NCBI RefSeq assembly: GCF_003144115.1
Contig: NW_020312005.1
Location: 554,562 to 618,561 of the forward strand
Length of the DNA: 64,000 nt
Reading direction: 5' to 3'
DNA from: Tilletiopsis washingtonensis
Taxonomy: Eukaryota; Basidiomycota; Exobasidiomycetes; Entylomatales
Under the pieces are notes generated by a model, which worked only from the letters and a program-made list of their open reading frames with translations, made no database searches and was not told where the DNA came from. The stretch's first letter is position 1. Each line of letters starts with the position of its first letter. Made by a program: the position numbers and the translations under genes. Shown here one piece after another: positions 1 through 14,000 of the stretch.

Positions 1-181
1 CCTTGCGGCTCTGAACATCGAGTGAGTGCGGCGCGCCTTCTGGGCCCCACCGATGCTGACAACGTGCAGGCTCTACGAGAGCACCACTCGCGCCCGTCTC
101 GGCGGCTGGGTCGACGAGCAGGAGCCGGCAGAGCCTCAGCCGCGCGTGGCTGCCGGCGTCTTCCAGGACGACGACGAGTGA
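1..181 (+). CDS. 3' end of an unrecognised protein-coding gene (partial)
   Basis: Two coding pieces are visible: 1-21, open to the left edge, and 70-181, ending in TGA at 179-181. A 48-nt intron separates them, with donor GTGAGT at 22 and acceptor GTGCAG ending at 69. Splicing joins GA with G to give Glu and keeps one frame. It reads LAALNIELYESTTRARLGGW and then an acidic, Gln/Pro-rich tail ending FQDDDE. The intron size, donor and a CTGAC branch site before the acceptor match the other genes here, which is the main reason to accept it. Only about 43 residues are in the window and I do not recognise the family. It lies tail-to-tail with the FIT-family gene, whose stop codon is 47 bp away. 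Confidence 0.6.
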
Positions 182-228
182 CGGGCTTTCTCCGCAGTAT
201 GATATCCTTTAATGCATCTCTCTCCATG

Positions 229-1474
229 CTACCCGCCGTGCGGCATGACTGCCCATGCGCCGAGGGCCACGAGCAGGCCCGTCACCTTCTCGAGCGGCGT
301 GTGGAAGAAGAGCGCCGTGCACGCCAGGCAGAAGAGCTCGACTGCCACGAGGGCCAGCACGCTGACCGCCGCAGCCAGGTTGAGGCGTGCGCGGTTGACA
401 GCGGCGCGCTCGGACTGCGTGGCGCCCTGGCGCGGGCCCGTCCAGCCCGCGAAAGGGTCGCGTGCGGCCCAGAGGGCGCGAGGGAAGAAGGAGGCGAGCG
501 AGTCGCGCATCGACGCCGGCGCGAGGTACGGCAGGAACGGAGTGAGCTCCTCGAGCAGGAAGAGCGCCGAGAGCACGAGGATGTACGTGTGGCCCGAGAT
601 GTCGTGGCCGCCGCGGACTGCCGGTGCTGTCGTCAGCTACTGCGGCGGCTGTGCGCTTCCCATGCATCACTCACACCTCGCCTTGAGCTTGCCGCCCGTG
701 CCCTGCGCTGCCAGCACAGTCGCTGTGTTGAAGAGCTGCGGGTGAGAGGCGACGGTGACGGGCTTGCGCGCGTAGCAGAATGACGGGTCGATGGCGCCGC
801 CGTTGGGCAGCACGATGCCGGGGCCGCCGAGGCTGTGCATGTCGGGGATGCACTGCGCGCCCGTCCAGTAGAGCACGCGCTCCATCAGCGGCGGGCCGAA
901 GAACCAGGCTGCGAAGAGACTGCAGAACCAGGCGTCAGGACAGGTGAAGATGCCACTCGGCGTCAGCGCGATGCACTTACACTAGGGAGCGATGGCACAG
1001 CAGCACGGCAGAGCGTCAGCAAATGGCCACAGCACAGGGCAAGGCGGCGTGCTCACCCCAGAGAGCGGTAGCTACGGCATAGCGCACGGCACTCTTGGCC
1101 AGCGCACCGGGCCGCGCGCCCTGCTGCGCATCGGCGCGCTGCTTGCCCTTGCCCTCGGGCTGCTGCTGCGCCGGCGCCAGCGGGCCGCGCAGCGTCGCCG
1201 CCTGCACGAGCCACGCGGCCGTCGTCCACGCCCAGGCGCGCTTGATGACGAGCGTGTTGAGCAGGTTGCGGCGGTCCGCCAGGCGCGTGTTGGGCAGGCG
1301 CGCGGCGCCGATGAGCGCGGCCGACGTGGGCGACGAGAGCGAGACGTTGTAGAGGTGCAGGCCGTGCCAGGCCGAGTAGAGCGTGCCGCCGAGCACGAGC
1401 ACGGCGACGAGGCCGATGTAGAGCTGGTGCGGCGGGCGCAGCAGGCAGGCGTGCGGCGCGGTAGCTGTCGGCAT
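229..1474 (-). CDS. SCS3: FIT (fat storage-inducing transmembrane) family protein, Scs3-like
   Basis: The model has exons 1474-1057, 908-675 and 617-229 on the minus strand and encodes 346 residues. Introns of 148 and 57 nt have donors GTGAGC and GTGAGT, and the phases agree. Hydrophobic segments run throughout, as expected for an ER polytopic protein. The third exon opens with GGHDISGHTYILVLSALFLL, close to the family's hallmark histidine-glycine motif (His222 and His227 here). An upstream His lies in CIPDMH (His164) after WFFGPP. FIT proteins act in the ER membrane in lipid-droplet formation and behave as acyl-CoA diphosphatases that use two conserved histidines. That is family knowledge; the activity here is inferred. 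The start was chosen at MPTATAP because a transmembrane run follows it directly. The family call is firm, but which yeast paralogue (Scs3 or Yft2) is not settled. Confidence 0.85.
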
Positions 1475-2464
1475 GTTGCGAAGTGGTGGTGGACAGGAAG
1501 GCGAAGCGACGCGGGCTTCCCGAGCAAGCGAAGCGGGTGCACGGGCGGGGGTCCGGCGTGACGCCTCTTCTCCCGCGCGAGAAGCTGCGCCCGCCACGTC
1601 GGTGCCATGTGGAGACGCGCGGCCGGTGACGTAGGTGCTGCCCACGACCCTCAGCCATGCCACCTTTCAGCCGGCTCTTCTGCCGCCATCCTTGGGCGAC
1701 GAGCGCCGCATGCGTTGGTGTGGGCGAAGCGCAGAGATGACTGTGAGAGGAGTTGCGGCAAGCTCGAGGCGTCGGCAGGCCAGCTCGCTGGAGGCCCAGC
1801 GCTCGACGAGCGAGTCTCGCCGAGGCGGGTGGAGGATCTTGCCGCGGTTCTGCAGCGTGCAGCCATGGCGGCCCTCGCTCAACCTTCGGTCGCTGCTGGC
1901 CTGCACCAGCTGCTGCTGCAACCTCTCGCCTGCGAAAGGAGCATCTGCGCAGTTTGTGGGGGTCGACTGCAAAGAAAGGAGGGCCACACAGCAAAGGCAA
2001 GCAGCGAAAAAGCAAGAGAGCCGCATGCCGGCCGGCCACCTGCAGAGTTGGCGGTGCAGCAGAGCGCGCCAGCCGCGCGGCGTCTCTCCTTTTGCAAGCC
2101 CTTGTCTCGACATGCTCGCTGCCGGCCATGCGCGCTGTGTCCGAGACAACGGCAGCGGCACCCCTGAGCAGTAAAAGCAGCTCAACATAGCGCATCAGGG
2201 AGGGTGGCTGCCGAGGGCGCAGCAGGCCGGCCGTCTGTGCCTCCGCGGGCGCGAGGTGGAGCCGGCACGGCGCCGGCTCTGCGCGCCCGTGCGCCGCCGC
2301 TGCACGCTGGCTGCTCTGCTGCCGTGCCTGTGCCGCGCGCCCTGGATCTTGTGCTGGCTTGGCCTCCATATCTTCAGCGCACTCGCCCCTTGCCTTCCAA
2401 CCCCCACCACGCAGCAGCCACGCCAGATACCCTCTCTCTGACGTCCCCGCTGCCTCAACACACC
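1475..2464. promoter_or_regulatory. Divergent intergenic region between the FIT gene and hexokinase
   Basis: These 990 bp must contain both upstream regions. I see no convincing gene. Several long open frames cross it, but they have no family motif, no splice-supported extension and no consistent codon pattern. The stretch 2390-2464 before the hexokinase start is rich in C and T and contains CCAACCCCCACCACG and CCCCGCTGCC, like other leaders in this window. No clear TATA box was found. Confidence 0.5.
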
Positions 2465-4628
2465 ATGACCACGACCCAGCGCGCGCCCTCGGCCGACGCC
2501 AACATCGCCGGCTCCGGCTCCAAGGGCCGCCGAGTCTCGCACACCACGCCACTCAAGGGCCGCCGCGGCAGCGGCGTCGAGAAGACTAGCGACCACGTGA
2601 GTGGCCGGCGGCGGCGGCAGCGGCGGCGGTAGAGGCGAGCCGGGTGATTGTGCCCTGGCCCGGCCCGCCGATCGCAACCCAGTGGGCTGTGCTGCTGCTG
2701 GGCACCTCGGGCCGTGAGCGCCGATCCTCCTGGGCCATCATGGCTCACGGGCAGCTCGACGGCCTGTGCTGCCTCGGGCGTGGCCTATATGATGGACTAG
2801 GCTCTGCGCTGTGCTGCGCTTGCACACAGACTATCCCCGCCTACTACTCGCATGCGGCCCTACTCTACAGAATCTGCTTCCATGCAGACCTTCTCCACCT
2901 TCCTCAGCTACTTACTCTCGGGCATCATGCAGATCGTCTCGTGGCACACCTCGACGCACAGCTCGCGCGAGAACCCGAGTGCCTCGGCAGAGCAGCTCAA
3001 GGAGCAGTATGAGCACTTCAAGAAGCTCTTTGAGCTGACGCCCGAGACGCTCACGCGCATCACGGACCGCTTCGTGGAGACGCTGGAGCGCGGCCTGAAG
3101 AAGGAGGGCGAGACTGTGGTGAGTAGCGCATGTCAAGGGAGCCGCTTAGCGCTGGGGATCACAGCACACGCCGTCTGGTGGCTCACGTGCTGCTGCACAG
3201 CCCATGCTGCCCACCTACGTCTTTGGCTGGCCGACGGGCGACGAGAAGGGCTCGTACCTGGCGCTCGACCTCGGCGGCACCAACCTGCGCGTGTGCCACG
3301 TCATCCTCAAGGGCGGCGGTCAGTTCGAGGTCACGCAGACCAAGTTCCGCCTCACCGAGGAGCAGAAGCAGATCGAGGGCCAGGAGCTCTTTGACTTCTG
3401 CGCCGACTGCCTCAACACGTTCATCTCGGACCACTTTGGCGGCCCGGACGGCACGGTGCACCTCGAGGAGGACATTGCGCTCGGCTTCACGTTCAGCTAC
3501 CCGATGGAGCAGGACAAGATCGACCACGGCAAGCTGGTGCGCTGGACCAAGGGCTTCGGCAACCCCAACACCGAGGGCAACGACTGCGCGGCCATGTTCC
3601 GCAAGAGTCTGGAGAAGTACGAGGTGCCGATCAAGATGACGTCGCTCATCAACGACACGACGGGCACGCTCATCGCCTCGAACTACGTGCGCAACAAGAC
3701 GAAGATCGCCTGCATCTTCGGCACGGGCTGCAATGCCGCCTACATGGAGCACATCTCGAACATCCCCAAGATCGACCACCACGGCCTGCCGGGCGACCGG
3801 GACATGGCGATCAACTGCGAGTGAGTGTGGCTCGGCATTGCAGGCGCGCGTGGGCGCCGCTGACGCACGGACCAGGTACGGCGCCTTCGACTCGTTCGAG
3901 CACAAGCACATGGCCGACATCCGGACGAAGTACGACGAGTACATTGACCTGCACAGCAACAAGCCGCACGAGCAGTCGTACGAGAAGATGATTGCCGGCC
4001 TGTACCTCGGCGAGATCTTCCGCCTCGTCATGTGCGACCTCGTCGACGAGGGCGTGCTCTTCCTCGGCCAGAACACGTACAAGATCGAGAAGCCAAACGT
4101 CTTCGACACGGCCTTCCTCTCGCTCATCGAGTCGGACCCGACCGACGAGCTGCTGACGGTGACGGGCCTCTTTGCGCACTTCTTCGGCCTCGAGACGACG
4201 ATGGAGGAGCGCAAGTTCTTCCGGCAGCTCGCCGAGCTCATCGGCACGCGCGCCGCGCGCCTCTCGTCGTGCGGCATTGCGGCCATCGCGCGCAAGATGG
4301 GCTACGAGAAGGAGGGATGCGAGGTCGGCGCCGACGGCTCGCTGTACTCGAAATACCCGCGTGAGTGTGGCGCTGCGATGCGTGCGCCTGCACGACAGCT
4401 AACAGCCAGCCGCAGACTTTGCCGACCGCCTGCACGAGGCGCTGCGCGACCAATTCGGCAAGGACTGCAAGATTCACAGCCACCAGGCCGAGGACGGCAG
4501 CGGGTGCGTCGCGTCGAGGCCGTTGCTGCGCCTGACTGTCGCTTACATCGCTCCACAGTGTCGGCTCTGCGATCATTGCGTGCATGACCCTGCTGCGTCG
4601 CGAGAAGGGCGAGTTCGACCACGTCTAA
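2465..4628 (+). CDS. HXK: Hexokinase
   Basis: The six exons are 2465-2596, 2888-3118, 3201-3820, 3876-4360, 4416-4503 and 4559-4628, giving 541 residues. The enzyme phosphorylates glucose and other hexoses with ATP in the cytosol, the first step of glycolysis. Visible motifs are the phosphate-binding LALDLGGTNLRV (about residues 141-152), the sugar-binding LGFTFSYP (about 215-222), the catalytic Asp in INDTTGT (about residue 273) and the adenosine-side FGTGCNAAY. The C-terminus ends in a typical SAIIACMTLLRRE helix. The N-terminus carries a Ser/Arg/Lys-rich extension of about 45 residues that yeast hexokinase lacks. Exon 2 could instead start at 2933: that acceptor keeps the same phase and removes 15 hydrophobic residues. 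Hexokinase or glucokinase substrate preference cannot be judged from sequence alone. The gene ends 41 bp from the P450 stop codon. Confidence 0.95.
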
Positions 4629-4669
4629 TCGGTACGCGCTGGTGAAGGCTGTAATGCACAATTTCTGCG

Positions 4670-6205
4670 TCATGCCCTCCGCCTTGACACTTGCGCCGCA
4701 ACGAGGCCACGCGGGAAGCCCACGTTGAACATGTCCCGTCCGCGCGGCAGTACGGGCTGCACGACCTCGAAGCGCCGCAGAAAGGCCGCGAGCATCTGTC
4801 GGAGCTCCTCCTCGGCGAGCGCTCTGGCCAGGCAGGCGCGGGAGGGCGCGCCGGGCAGACCGAACGCGATTGACGCAGGCGCCCCATCCTCGTCGAGCCA
4901 CTTGGACAGCGAGAAGGGCGTGTCTGGCTGATGCAGTGCCTGCTGGCCAATGCCGATGACGGTGCCGGCAGGCAGGAAGGTGCCGTCATCCAGTCTGAGG
5001 CCCTTGGCTCCCACGATGCGATCGAGAGCGCGCGGCACCGGAGAGGTGACACGCAGGCACTCGTTGACGGTGGCCTGGAGCAGCTGCTCTTCGCCGCTGC
5101 CCTGAGCCTGGAGCGCTGAGCGCACGCGCTCCAGAGACGACGAGGCCTCGGCTGTGTGCAGTCGCAGCAGACCGACTGCAAGCGTCGCGGCGAGGCTCTC
5201 GCTTGCCGCGAAGAGCAGGTCGTAGCACTCGACGCTGATTGCCGCTCGCTGCTCCGTTGCGTCGAGCTGAGCATACGCCGGAGCGCGAGCCATCGCGGCG
5301 GGGTAGGCGGCGTCCGGCGAGCTCACCGCGCCGTCGACGAAGGCCTCGTAGTGCGCCAGCGCTGCGGTGAGCTTGTCTTGCTCGTGCACAGCTTTCGATT
5401 TGGCTGGCGACACTTTGCGCCAAGCCGTCGTCAGCTTCTCATGCGCTGTCCGCAGCTTCGGCCCATAGGCAGGGCTCCAGAGCCCGAGCGGCACTGTGTC
5501 ACCGGTCAGCAGGAGGAGGGCAGCACGGCAGAGGCTCGACTGACCCGCCTCGTTGAAGTGATCATGGATCAGGCCGATGTCCGTCGACATGAAATCGCCG
5601 TGCCGCAGCGCATGCGTAGCGCCGTACGTCTTGCCACAGTACAGCGTGGCTGCGACATCGATGGCAAAGGCGCGGAAGAGGGCCAGCAGATTGACCTGCG
5701 CTGTGCCGCTACCGACTTTCTTGTCGAGCACGTCGAGCGTGGCGTGGACTGCGTCGCTGACGACGTCGGCCTTGTCGCGCACCGCCGTCTTGGTGAACAG
5801 CGAGGCGACGACGGATGCTCGGGCGCCGTGATCTGCACGGCTGCGAGAGCTGAAGACCGTCGCTGATCCCAGGTCAAAGGCGGCGTAAGCTGGCGCCTTG
5901 TCGAGCGAGCCGATGTCCTTGAGCACCTGTGCGCTCGCGGTCGAGAGATGCAAGCGCTTCGGGCCGGTCCGCAGGACGCTGCTCCGTAGCCGAGCGTGCG
6001 CATCGACCAGCCCAGCCGAGACGCCTTGCGGGTGCCAGAGATCGAGCAGCAGGTGCGGCAGCGAGCTGAGCCCGGCGCCGGGCGGGTACGCCGGGTAGCG
6101 CCGCAGAGCCGCGGGCGTGCGGATGCGCTCCAGCAGCACGAGCGCCGCCACGAGGCCTGCGAGCCCTGCCAGGACGCTCCAGCCGACGTCGGCGTGCAGC
6201 GCCAT
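4670..6205 (-). CDS. Cytochrome P450, intronless
   Basis: One uninterrupted frame encodes 511 residues. A hydrophobic anchor lies at about residues 9-26, followed by a Pro-rich hinge (YPAYPPGAG), as in ER-bound microsomal P450s. The K-helix ExxR is ECLR at 382-385, and the I-helix equivalent is AASES at 333-337 where AGxDT is usual. The Cys-ligand region reads FGLPGAPSRACLA with Cys458. The Arg and Cys are kept, but Phe lies three residues further from Cys than in the normal FxxGxRxCxG pattern, or is replaced by Pro if aligned without a gap. P450s are heme monooxygenases that take electrons from a reductase; the substrate here is unknown. It is the only complete gene in the window without an intron. 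It could be a fast-evolving secondary-metabolism or detoxification P450, and catalytic competence is not proven. Confidence 0.85.
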   Translation of the reverse strand: MALHADVGWSVLAGLAGLVAALVLLERIRTPAALRRYPAYPPGAGLSSLPHLLLDLWHPQGVSAGLVDAHARLRSSVLRTGPKRLHLSTASAQVLKDIGSLDKAPAYAAFDLGSATVFSSRSRADHGARASVVASLFTKTAVRDKADVVSDAVHATLDVLDKKVGSGTAQVNLLALFRAFAIDVAATLYCGKTYGATHALRHGDFMSTDIGLIHDHFNEAGQSSLCRAALLLLTGDTVPLGLWSPAYGPKLRTAHEKLTTAWRKVSPAKSKAVHEQDKLTAALAHYEAFVDGAVSSPDAAYPAAMARAPAYAQLDATEQRAAISVECYDLLFAASESLAATLAVGLLRLHTAEASSSLERVRSALQAQGSGEEQLLQATVNECLRVTSPVPRALDRIVGAKGLRLDDGTFLPAGTVIGIGQQALHQPDTPFSLSKWLDEDGAPASIAFGLPGAPSRACLARALAEEELRQMLAAFLRRFEVVQPVLPRGRDMFNVGFPRGLVAAQVSRRRA

Positions 6206-8929
<2,724 letters not shown>

Positions 8930-11000
8930 AGCTCTCTTGAGCTCATAGAGGGTCGATCGGAGCCGGAGGACCTACACTGCTCTGTCTCTCGGTTACCGGT
9001 CCGGTGAATGCGATGCGTCTTATACAGCTGGGGCATGAGGGTGCGGCGTTGAGAGAGCAGCGAGAAGGATCGAGGGCGCGGAGGATGTGGACGCGCGCGC
9101 TCTGCCCGCCGGCTGCGCAGCTTGGCCGTCGGTACAGCGCGAACCGGCGGCGGCGCGTACTTGCTGCTTCGTGCGAGGATCTGCGAAGAAGTGGGCGACA
9201 TTGCGCTGATTTCTCCGAGGTGCTGCTTCTTCGGCAGATCGGGGAGCTGGCGTCAGCACCGACCGAGGCGTGAGGGTCGAGGCACGCGGGTCGGCTCCGC
9301 CCGGTGCCGGATCCGCGCAGCCGCGCGCCTAGCTCGCCCCGCGGGTCTGCTGGCCGAGCGCCGCCGGAGCGCGGCTCCGCGCCGTCCTCATCCATTCGGC
9401 GTTCTGCGCCGACGCCGCAAGCCTCTGTGCATGCTGATGCTGTTCGCTCATGCGTGGCGCACCCGCCCCGGTTCTCTCCGGACAGCTTTCATCATGGCAC
9501 ATGAACGTCGAGCTGTCCTGCATCGCTCGTCGTCGTCGTCGAGGGGCTGAGGCGTGCGCGACGGACGCCAGGAGCCGCCGCCGCGAGCGGCCGGGCCGTG
9601 CGGGTCGCGCGCGACGAGGACGCAGCAATCGAGCTAGCTCTGAGGGAGAGGCTCGGCTGGTGAGAGTGCGGAGATGAGCTGCCCACGCCAAAGAAAGCTT
9701 CACAGGCTTGGCGCTCTCACGAGGTGACACAAAACGTAGAAGCGCAGGCGCTGCACAGCCTGCGATCCGGTCGCGTGGGCGAGCACAGCCCCGTCAACGC
9801 TGCTGTCGGCCATCGCTGCGCCTCCTCGTGGGGAGCTTTTGCGGCCAAAATCACGACATGTACCTGCTCGACACTCTCGTGCCCTCACTGTCCCCTTTTG
9901 TGTGCTTTTCTCGGCGTCGAGGAGCTGCAAGAGATCCGTCAGCTCCAGCCTTCGGCCCCCTCGCTGCCGGCCCGCAGCGAGATGATCCGCGAGATGAGCC
10001 CCGCCCTTGGCGTTCTCGTGCTCGCTCTCACGCACTCGCGACCCCTGCCTATATTTGGCTGCCTCCGTAGCGCCGGAGAGTGGCCCGGCCATGACTCGCT
10101 GGAGGGCGAGGGCCGCCATGCAGATGCTGTGGATGCTGCGACCCGCGCTGGACGCTGCGCTGTGCGGATGCCGCTGCTGACAGGCGCCGCGGCTTAAGTC
10201 CGAAGGCGCGGATTCCGCCGCTCACACGCCGCCGGCTCACCAGTTCCGCACCGCCGCATGCGCTGTGCTGCGGAGTCGGGCTGCATCGTGGCTGCGCGAT
10301 GCCTGAGATCTGCCTTTTCGGCCCCGTGGCCGCTGAGGTGAAGACATGACTCCTCTCGAGGAACGCCGAGCATGCGCTGGGCTGCGTGCGCTGCGTCTGC
10401 GAGAAGGAGAGGCTGCACTGCCGACCCAGGCCTGCCGCCGTTGCCGCAGACGAGAGGGGCCAAAGTGGGCCGCGGGCCGCGGCACTTCGCTGGGCCGCGC
10501 GGATCGACGGGGTGAGGTGAGATGCGCGGCGAGGTGCGCGCACCGCCCGCTGCCCTCGTGCTGCATCCTGCCTCCGCAGCCACTCTCAGGCCGTGCCTGC
10601 TCTGCCGGCCCGTCCGGTCTGGCGGAGCACCGAGTGTCCAGATAGCGTCCTTCTTTTGGGCTCCCGCGCAGTCAAAGCGAGGAACGAGGTGCTGCGAGAG
10701 AGCGCCGCGGCGCGCGCGCAGCATGAAAGACGCCGCGTCATGCTGCTGCTGCTGACCTCCCGAGACCTCGCGCTCGCGCTCAATCAGATCCTGTCGCCCG
10801 CACCCTTGTTTCTTCCTCACCCCCACCACCTCCTCACCCCGCCCTACCCCGCATTTCCCGACCGCACACTCCAGTCCCACCCCTGTCGTTCGCCCTCTGC
10901 GGCAGAAGCAGCACCCCCTTCGCTCTCGCCTCTCCGACGCTACTCCGACGGCGCCGCGTCAGAACACGCCGCGCGCGCTCGCCCTTCGCAGCTGCCCGCC
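8930..11000. other. 2-kb gene-free stretch: enolase 3' flank and transcription-factor upstream region
   Basis: No open frame in this stretch has a recognisable domain or a splice-supported continuation. The first few hundred bases should be enolase 3' untranslated sequence. The last 200 bp are strongly pyrimidine-rich on the plus strand. A TATATTTGG string lies near 10050, but it is nearly 1 kb from the start codon. The length is unusual for this compact window, where most gaps are below 900 bp. A long leader with small upstream frames, a distal promoter or an unrecognised non-coding transcript are all possible. Confidence 0.4.
10795..10890 (+). promoter_or_regulatory. Pyrimidine-rich tract upstream of the Zn2Cys6 gene
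   Basis: On the plus strand this is almost only C and T with scattered A (for example CCTCACCCCCACCACCTCC and CACACTCCAGTCCCACCCC). It ends about 110 bp before the ATG at 11001. It resembles the tracts before enolase and the GH23 gene and probably marks the transcription start area. That role is inferred. Confidence 0.4.
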
Positions 11001-14000
11001 ATGCAGCAGCCGCACGACGGCAACTATGGCTACGGCACGTACATGCCGCTCGATCGCCAGTTCGAGCACGGCAGCAGTGCGCAGCCCGGCTTCGGCAGCC
11101 CCAGCATGGGCATGTACCCCAACGGACAGCAGCAGGCCAGCCCGCTGGGCGCGTACAGCTTCCCGGCCGCGCCTGTAGACTTCTACGGCGCCGGCGGCAG
11201 CAGCAACGGCGGCCCCTCGGCGCCGTACATGCCTCAGTCGTCCTCGTCGCAGTCTCCTGTGTATCCGTCGAACGGGCGCCCGCTCGCCTCTCCCGAGCAA
11301 GGGTCGACTGACGGCAACGGCTCGCCCACGGCGCCGAAGCCGTCGGCGGCGAAGCGCAGCAGCGGCGCCAAGAAGAAGAGCAGCAAGGCGTCGGCAGCTG
11401 ACGCTGCAGCGGCGGCAGCAGCAGCTCAGGCAGAGGAAGAGCACGACGATGAGGCGGACGGCAAGCGCCGGCGGGTGCAGCGAGCCTGCGACAGTGAGTA
11501 CTGCTGCACGCAGAGTGCATGGGCCTCTGGACACGTGTCAGCTGGCCAGACTCGCGCTTTCGTGGCTGACGAGATGCTCACTCAGGCTGTCGCAAGAAGA
11601 AGGTGCGGTGCAATGGCCTTGCGCCGGGCGAGACGACCTGCGCCAACTGGTGAGGCTAGCGCTGCGCATGAGCACGGGCGGGTGCTGACGTATGTGCCTC
11701 GCAGTGCGACGTACGGGCACGAGTGTACCTTTGTGGATGCAGCAAAACGCCGCGCTCCGCCTCGCAGGTGCGTGCAGTGCACTGCTCTGCTTGCCGCCCG
11801 TCTGACGCCTCCTTGCGACAGCTACTGCGACGCGCTCGAGGCGCGCATGGAGCGCATGGAGCAGGTGCTTGCTCAGCTCGCGCCGGGTGTCGACTTCACC
11901 GACCGCATCGGTCCGATGCCCCGCCTGCCGGGCGAGGAAGGCGACGAGAAGCCGGCCTCGGCGGGAGTGCAGCCACAAGGCGCCATACTGCCCGTCTCCG
12001 TCGCACTTGGCGCCCGAGACGCAAGCGCAGGGCCACGAGACCCTGCCGCGGCGCGCGCGCTCAACGGGCTCAAGAGCGAGGACGAGGACGACGAGGACGA
12101 AGAGGAGAACGAGGACATCGCATACATCTCGCAGCAGTTCACCCCGGCATCCAACAGATCGCGCACCGGCACCGCGCTGCAGGTGGACTCCTGCCCGGCG
12201 ATCAGCATCGCGTCCGGACCGCTCAGCTGGGCCGACGCCAAGTTCATCGGCCGCGGCGGACAGGTCGGGCCGAACGGCGCCCCCGTGTCGGACGGCAGCG
12301 CCTTTCTCGGCAAGGCGTCGGACTTCCACCTCATTGAGCTGCTCGACCGCATCAGTCTCGACGAGGGCCGGCGCCGCGGCAGCACAAGCGGCGGCAATGG
12401 CGCGCTGCGCAAGGCGTTCGCGCTGGAAGAGATGGGCGTCACGTCTCGCCGCCGCATGTTCGAGATCGTCAGCCTTCAAAACGATGCGAACTGGAACGAG
12501 ACGGACGAGGACCTCTTCTGGCCAGAGCCCGACCTCGAGGCGCGGCTCATCGACGCCTACTTTGCGCGGCCGCACCACGACTTCCCAGTGGTCAACGAGC
12601 TGCAGTTCCGCAAGGACCACGCGGGGCCTCCTGGCAGAGAGCGTCAGATCCAGCACGTGGCGCTCGCTCTCGGCATCTTCGCCGTCGCCAGTCGCTACGT
12701 CGACGACCCGCGCGTGTGCTTCGAGGAGGAGGAGAGACTCAACGGGCAGACGGCGCACACTGCAGGCGTGCAGTGGTGGCTCACACAGCGCCGCATCGGC
12801 ATGCGGCTGTGGGGCGGCAACATGGGCGCAAGGCATGCGCAGCACATCATCCTCAACGTGATCTGTGAGTGTACCCGGTCTCTCGCTTGGTAGCAGCACT
12901 GACCTCGGCACCACAGTCATGCTGGGCACGTCGATGGCCAACTCGTACGCCTGGGCACTGCTTGCGGTTGCCGTGCGCCTCCTTCAGGATGCGGGCGCGC
13001 ACCGCAACATCACTGGCCAGCGCCTCGGCTACTCGCTCGAGACGCAGGAGACGCACCGCCGTCTGTGGTGGGCCGTCTACTCGCTGGACCGCGAGTTCGG
13101 CGCCGGACTCGGCCGCCCGGTCTGCATCCAGGACGAGGACTTCGACGTCCTCGAGCCGATGGCCGTCGACGATGAGGTGCTCATGAGGAGCTCTGAGCTC
13201 GGCACCACTCCCGAGCAGCCGGCCGGCGTGCCATCCGCCTTCGGCTACTTCCTCTGCTCGATCCGTCTGGATCAGATCATCGGCCGCACGCTGCGCACAA
13301 TCTACGCCATCGGCAAGGCAAAGGTGCAGCGCGGCTTCGTCGGCCGCCAGTGGGATCAGTTCATCGTGGCAGAGATCGACTCTGCGCTCAATAAGTGGCT
13401 CGACACGGTGCCGTCTCACCTGCGCTACGATCCGCGCGAGCCAAACAGCGAGTGGCTGCTGCAGTCCAGTCTCTTGCATACGAAGTACTACCACAGCCAG
13501 ATCCTCGTGCACCGCCCATTCATCCCCGGCCCGAGCGCCAAGCCTTCGCTCAACTTCCCCTCGCTCGCCATCTGCACCAACGCCGCGCGCTCCACCAGCC
13601 ACATCCTCTACAACCTGCTCAAGCGCGACCTGCACAACCAGGGCGGTCTGCAGGTCTCGTTCCGCGCCTTCTCGGCAGGCTGCGTCCTGCTGCTGGTCGT
13701 CTGGGCAGCGAAGCGCAGCGGAGCGCACGCCTCGACGTCAGCGATGGCGGACGTGCGCCGCTGCCTCGATGTGCTGCATGGATGCGAGAAGCACTGGGCT
13801 ATCGCATGCAAGCAGTCTGACCTGATGGAGCGTCTCATCAAGGTCTCCGAGCTGCCTGTGCCGCTCGAGCGCGGCATCAAGCGTGCGCACAACGAGAACA
13901 GCGAGGAGGGCCCGGACTTTGGCGACATCGACGCCGTGCGCCGCAAGCTCTCTCCGAACGGGGCGCCGCGCCGCGCGCAGAACAGCTCGAGCAGCTCGCT

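Noticed and set aside
1053-2552. 499-residue minus-strand frame spanning the FIT gene and its upstream region
   Set aside because: It overlaps the well-supported FIT exons in another frame and consists of Arg/Ala-rich sequence with no motif.
10593-11000. N-terminal extension of the Zn2Cys6 factor upstream of 11001
   Set aside because: The frame stays open, but the sequence is the pyrimidine-rich leader translated, with no conserved feature. The Met at 11001 begins the usual Gln-rich N-terminus.
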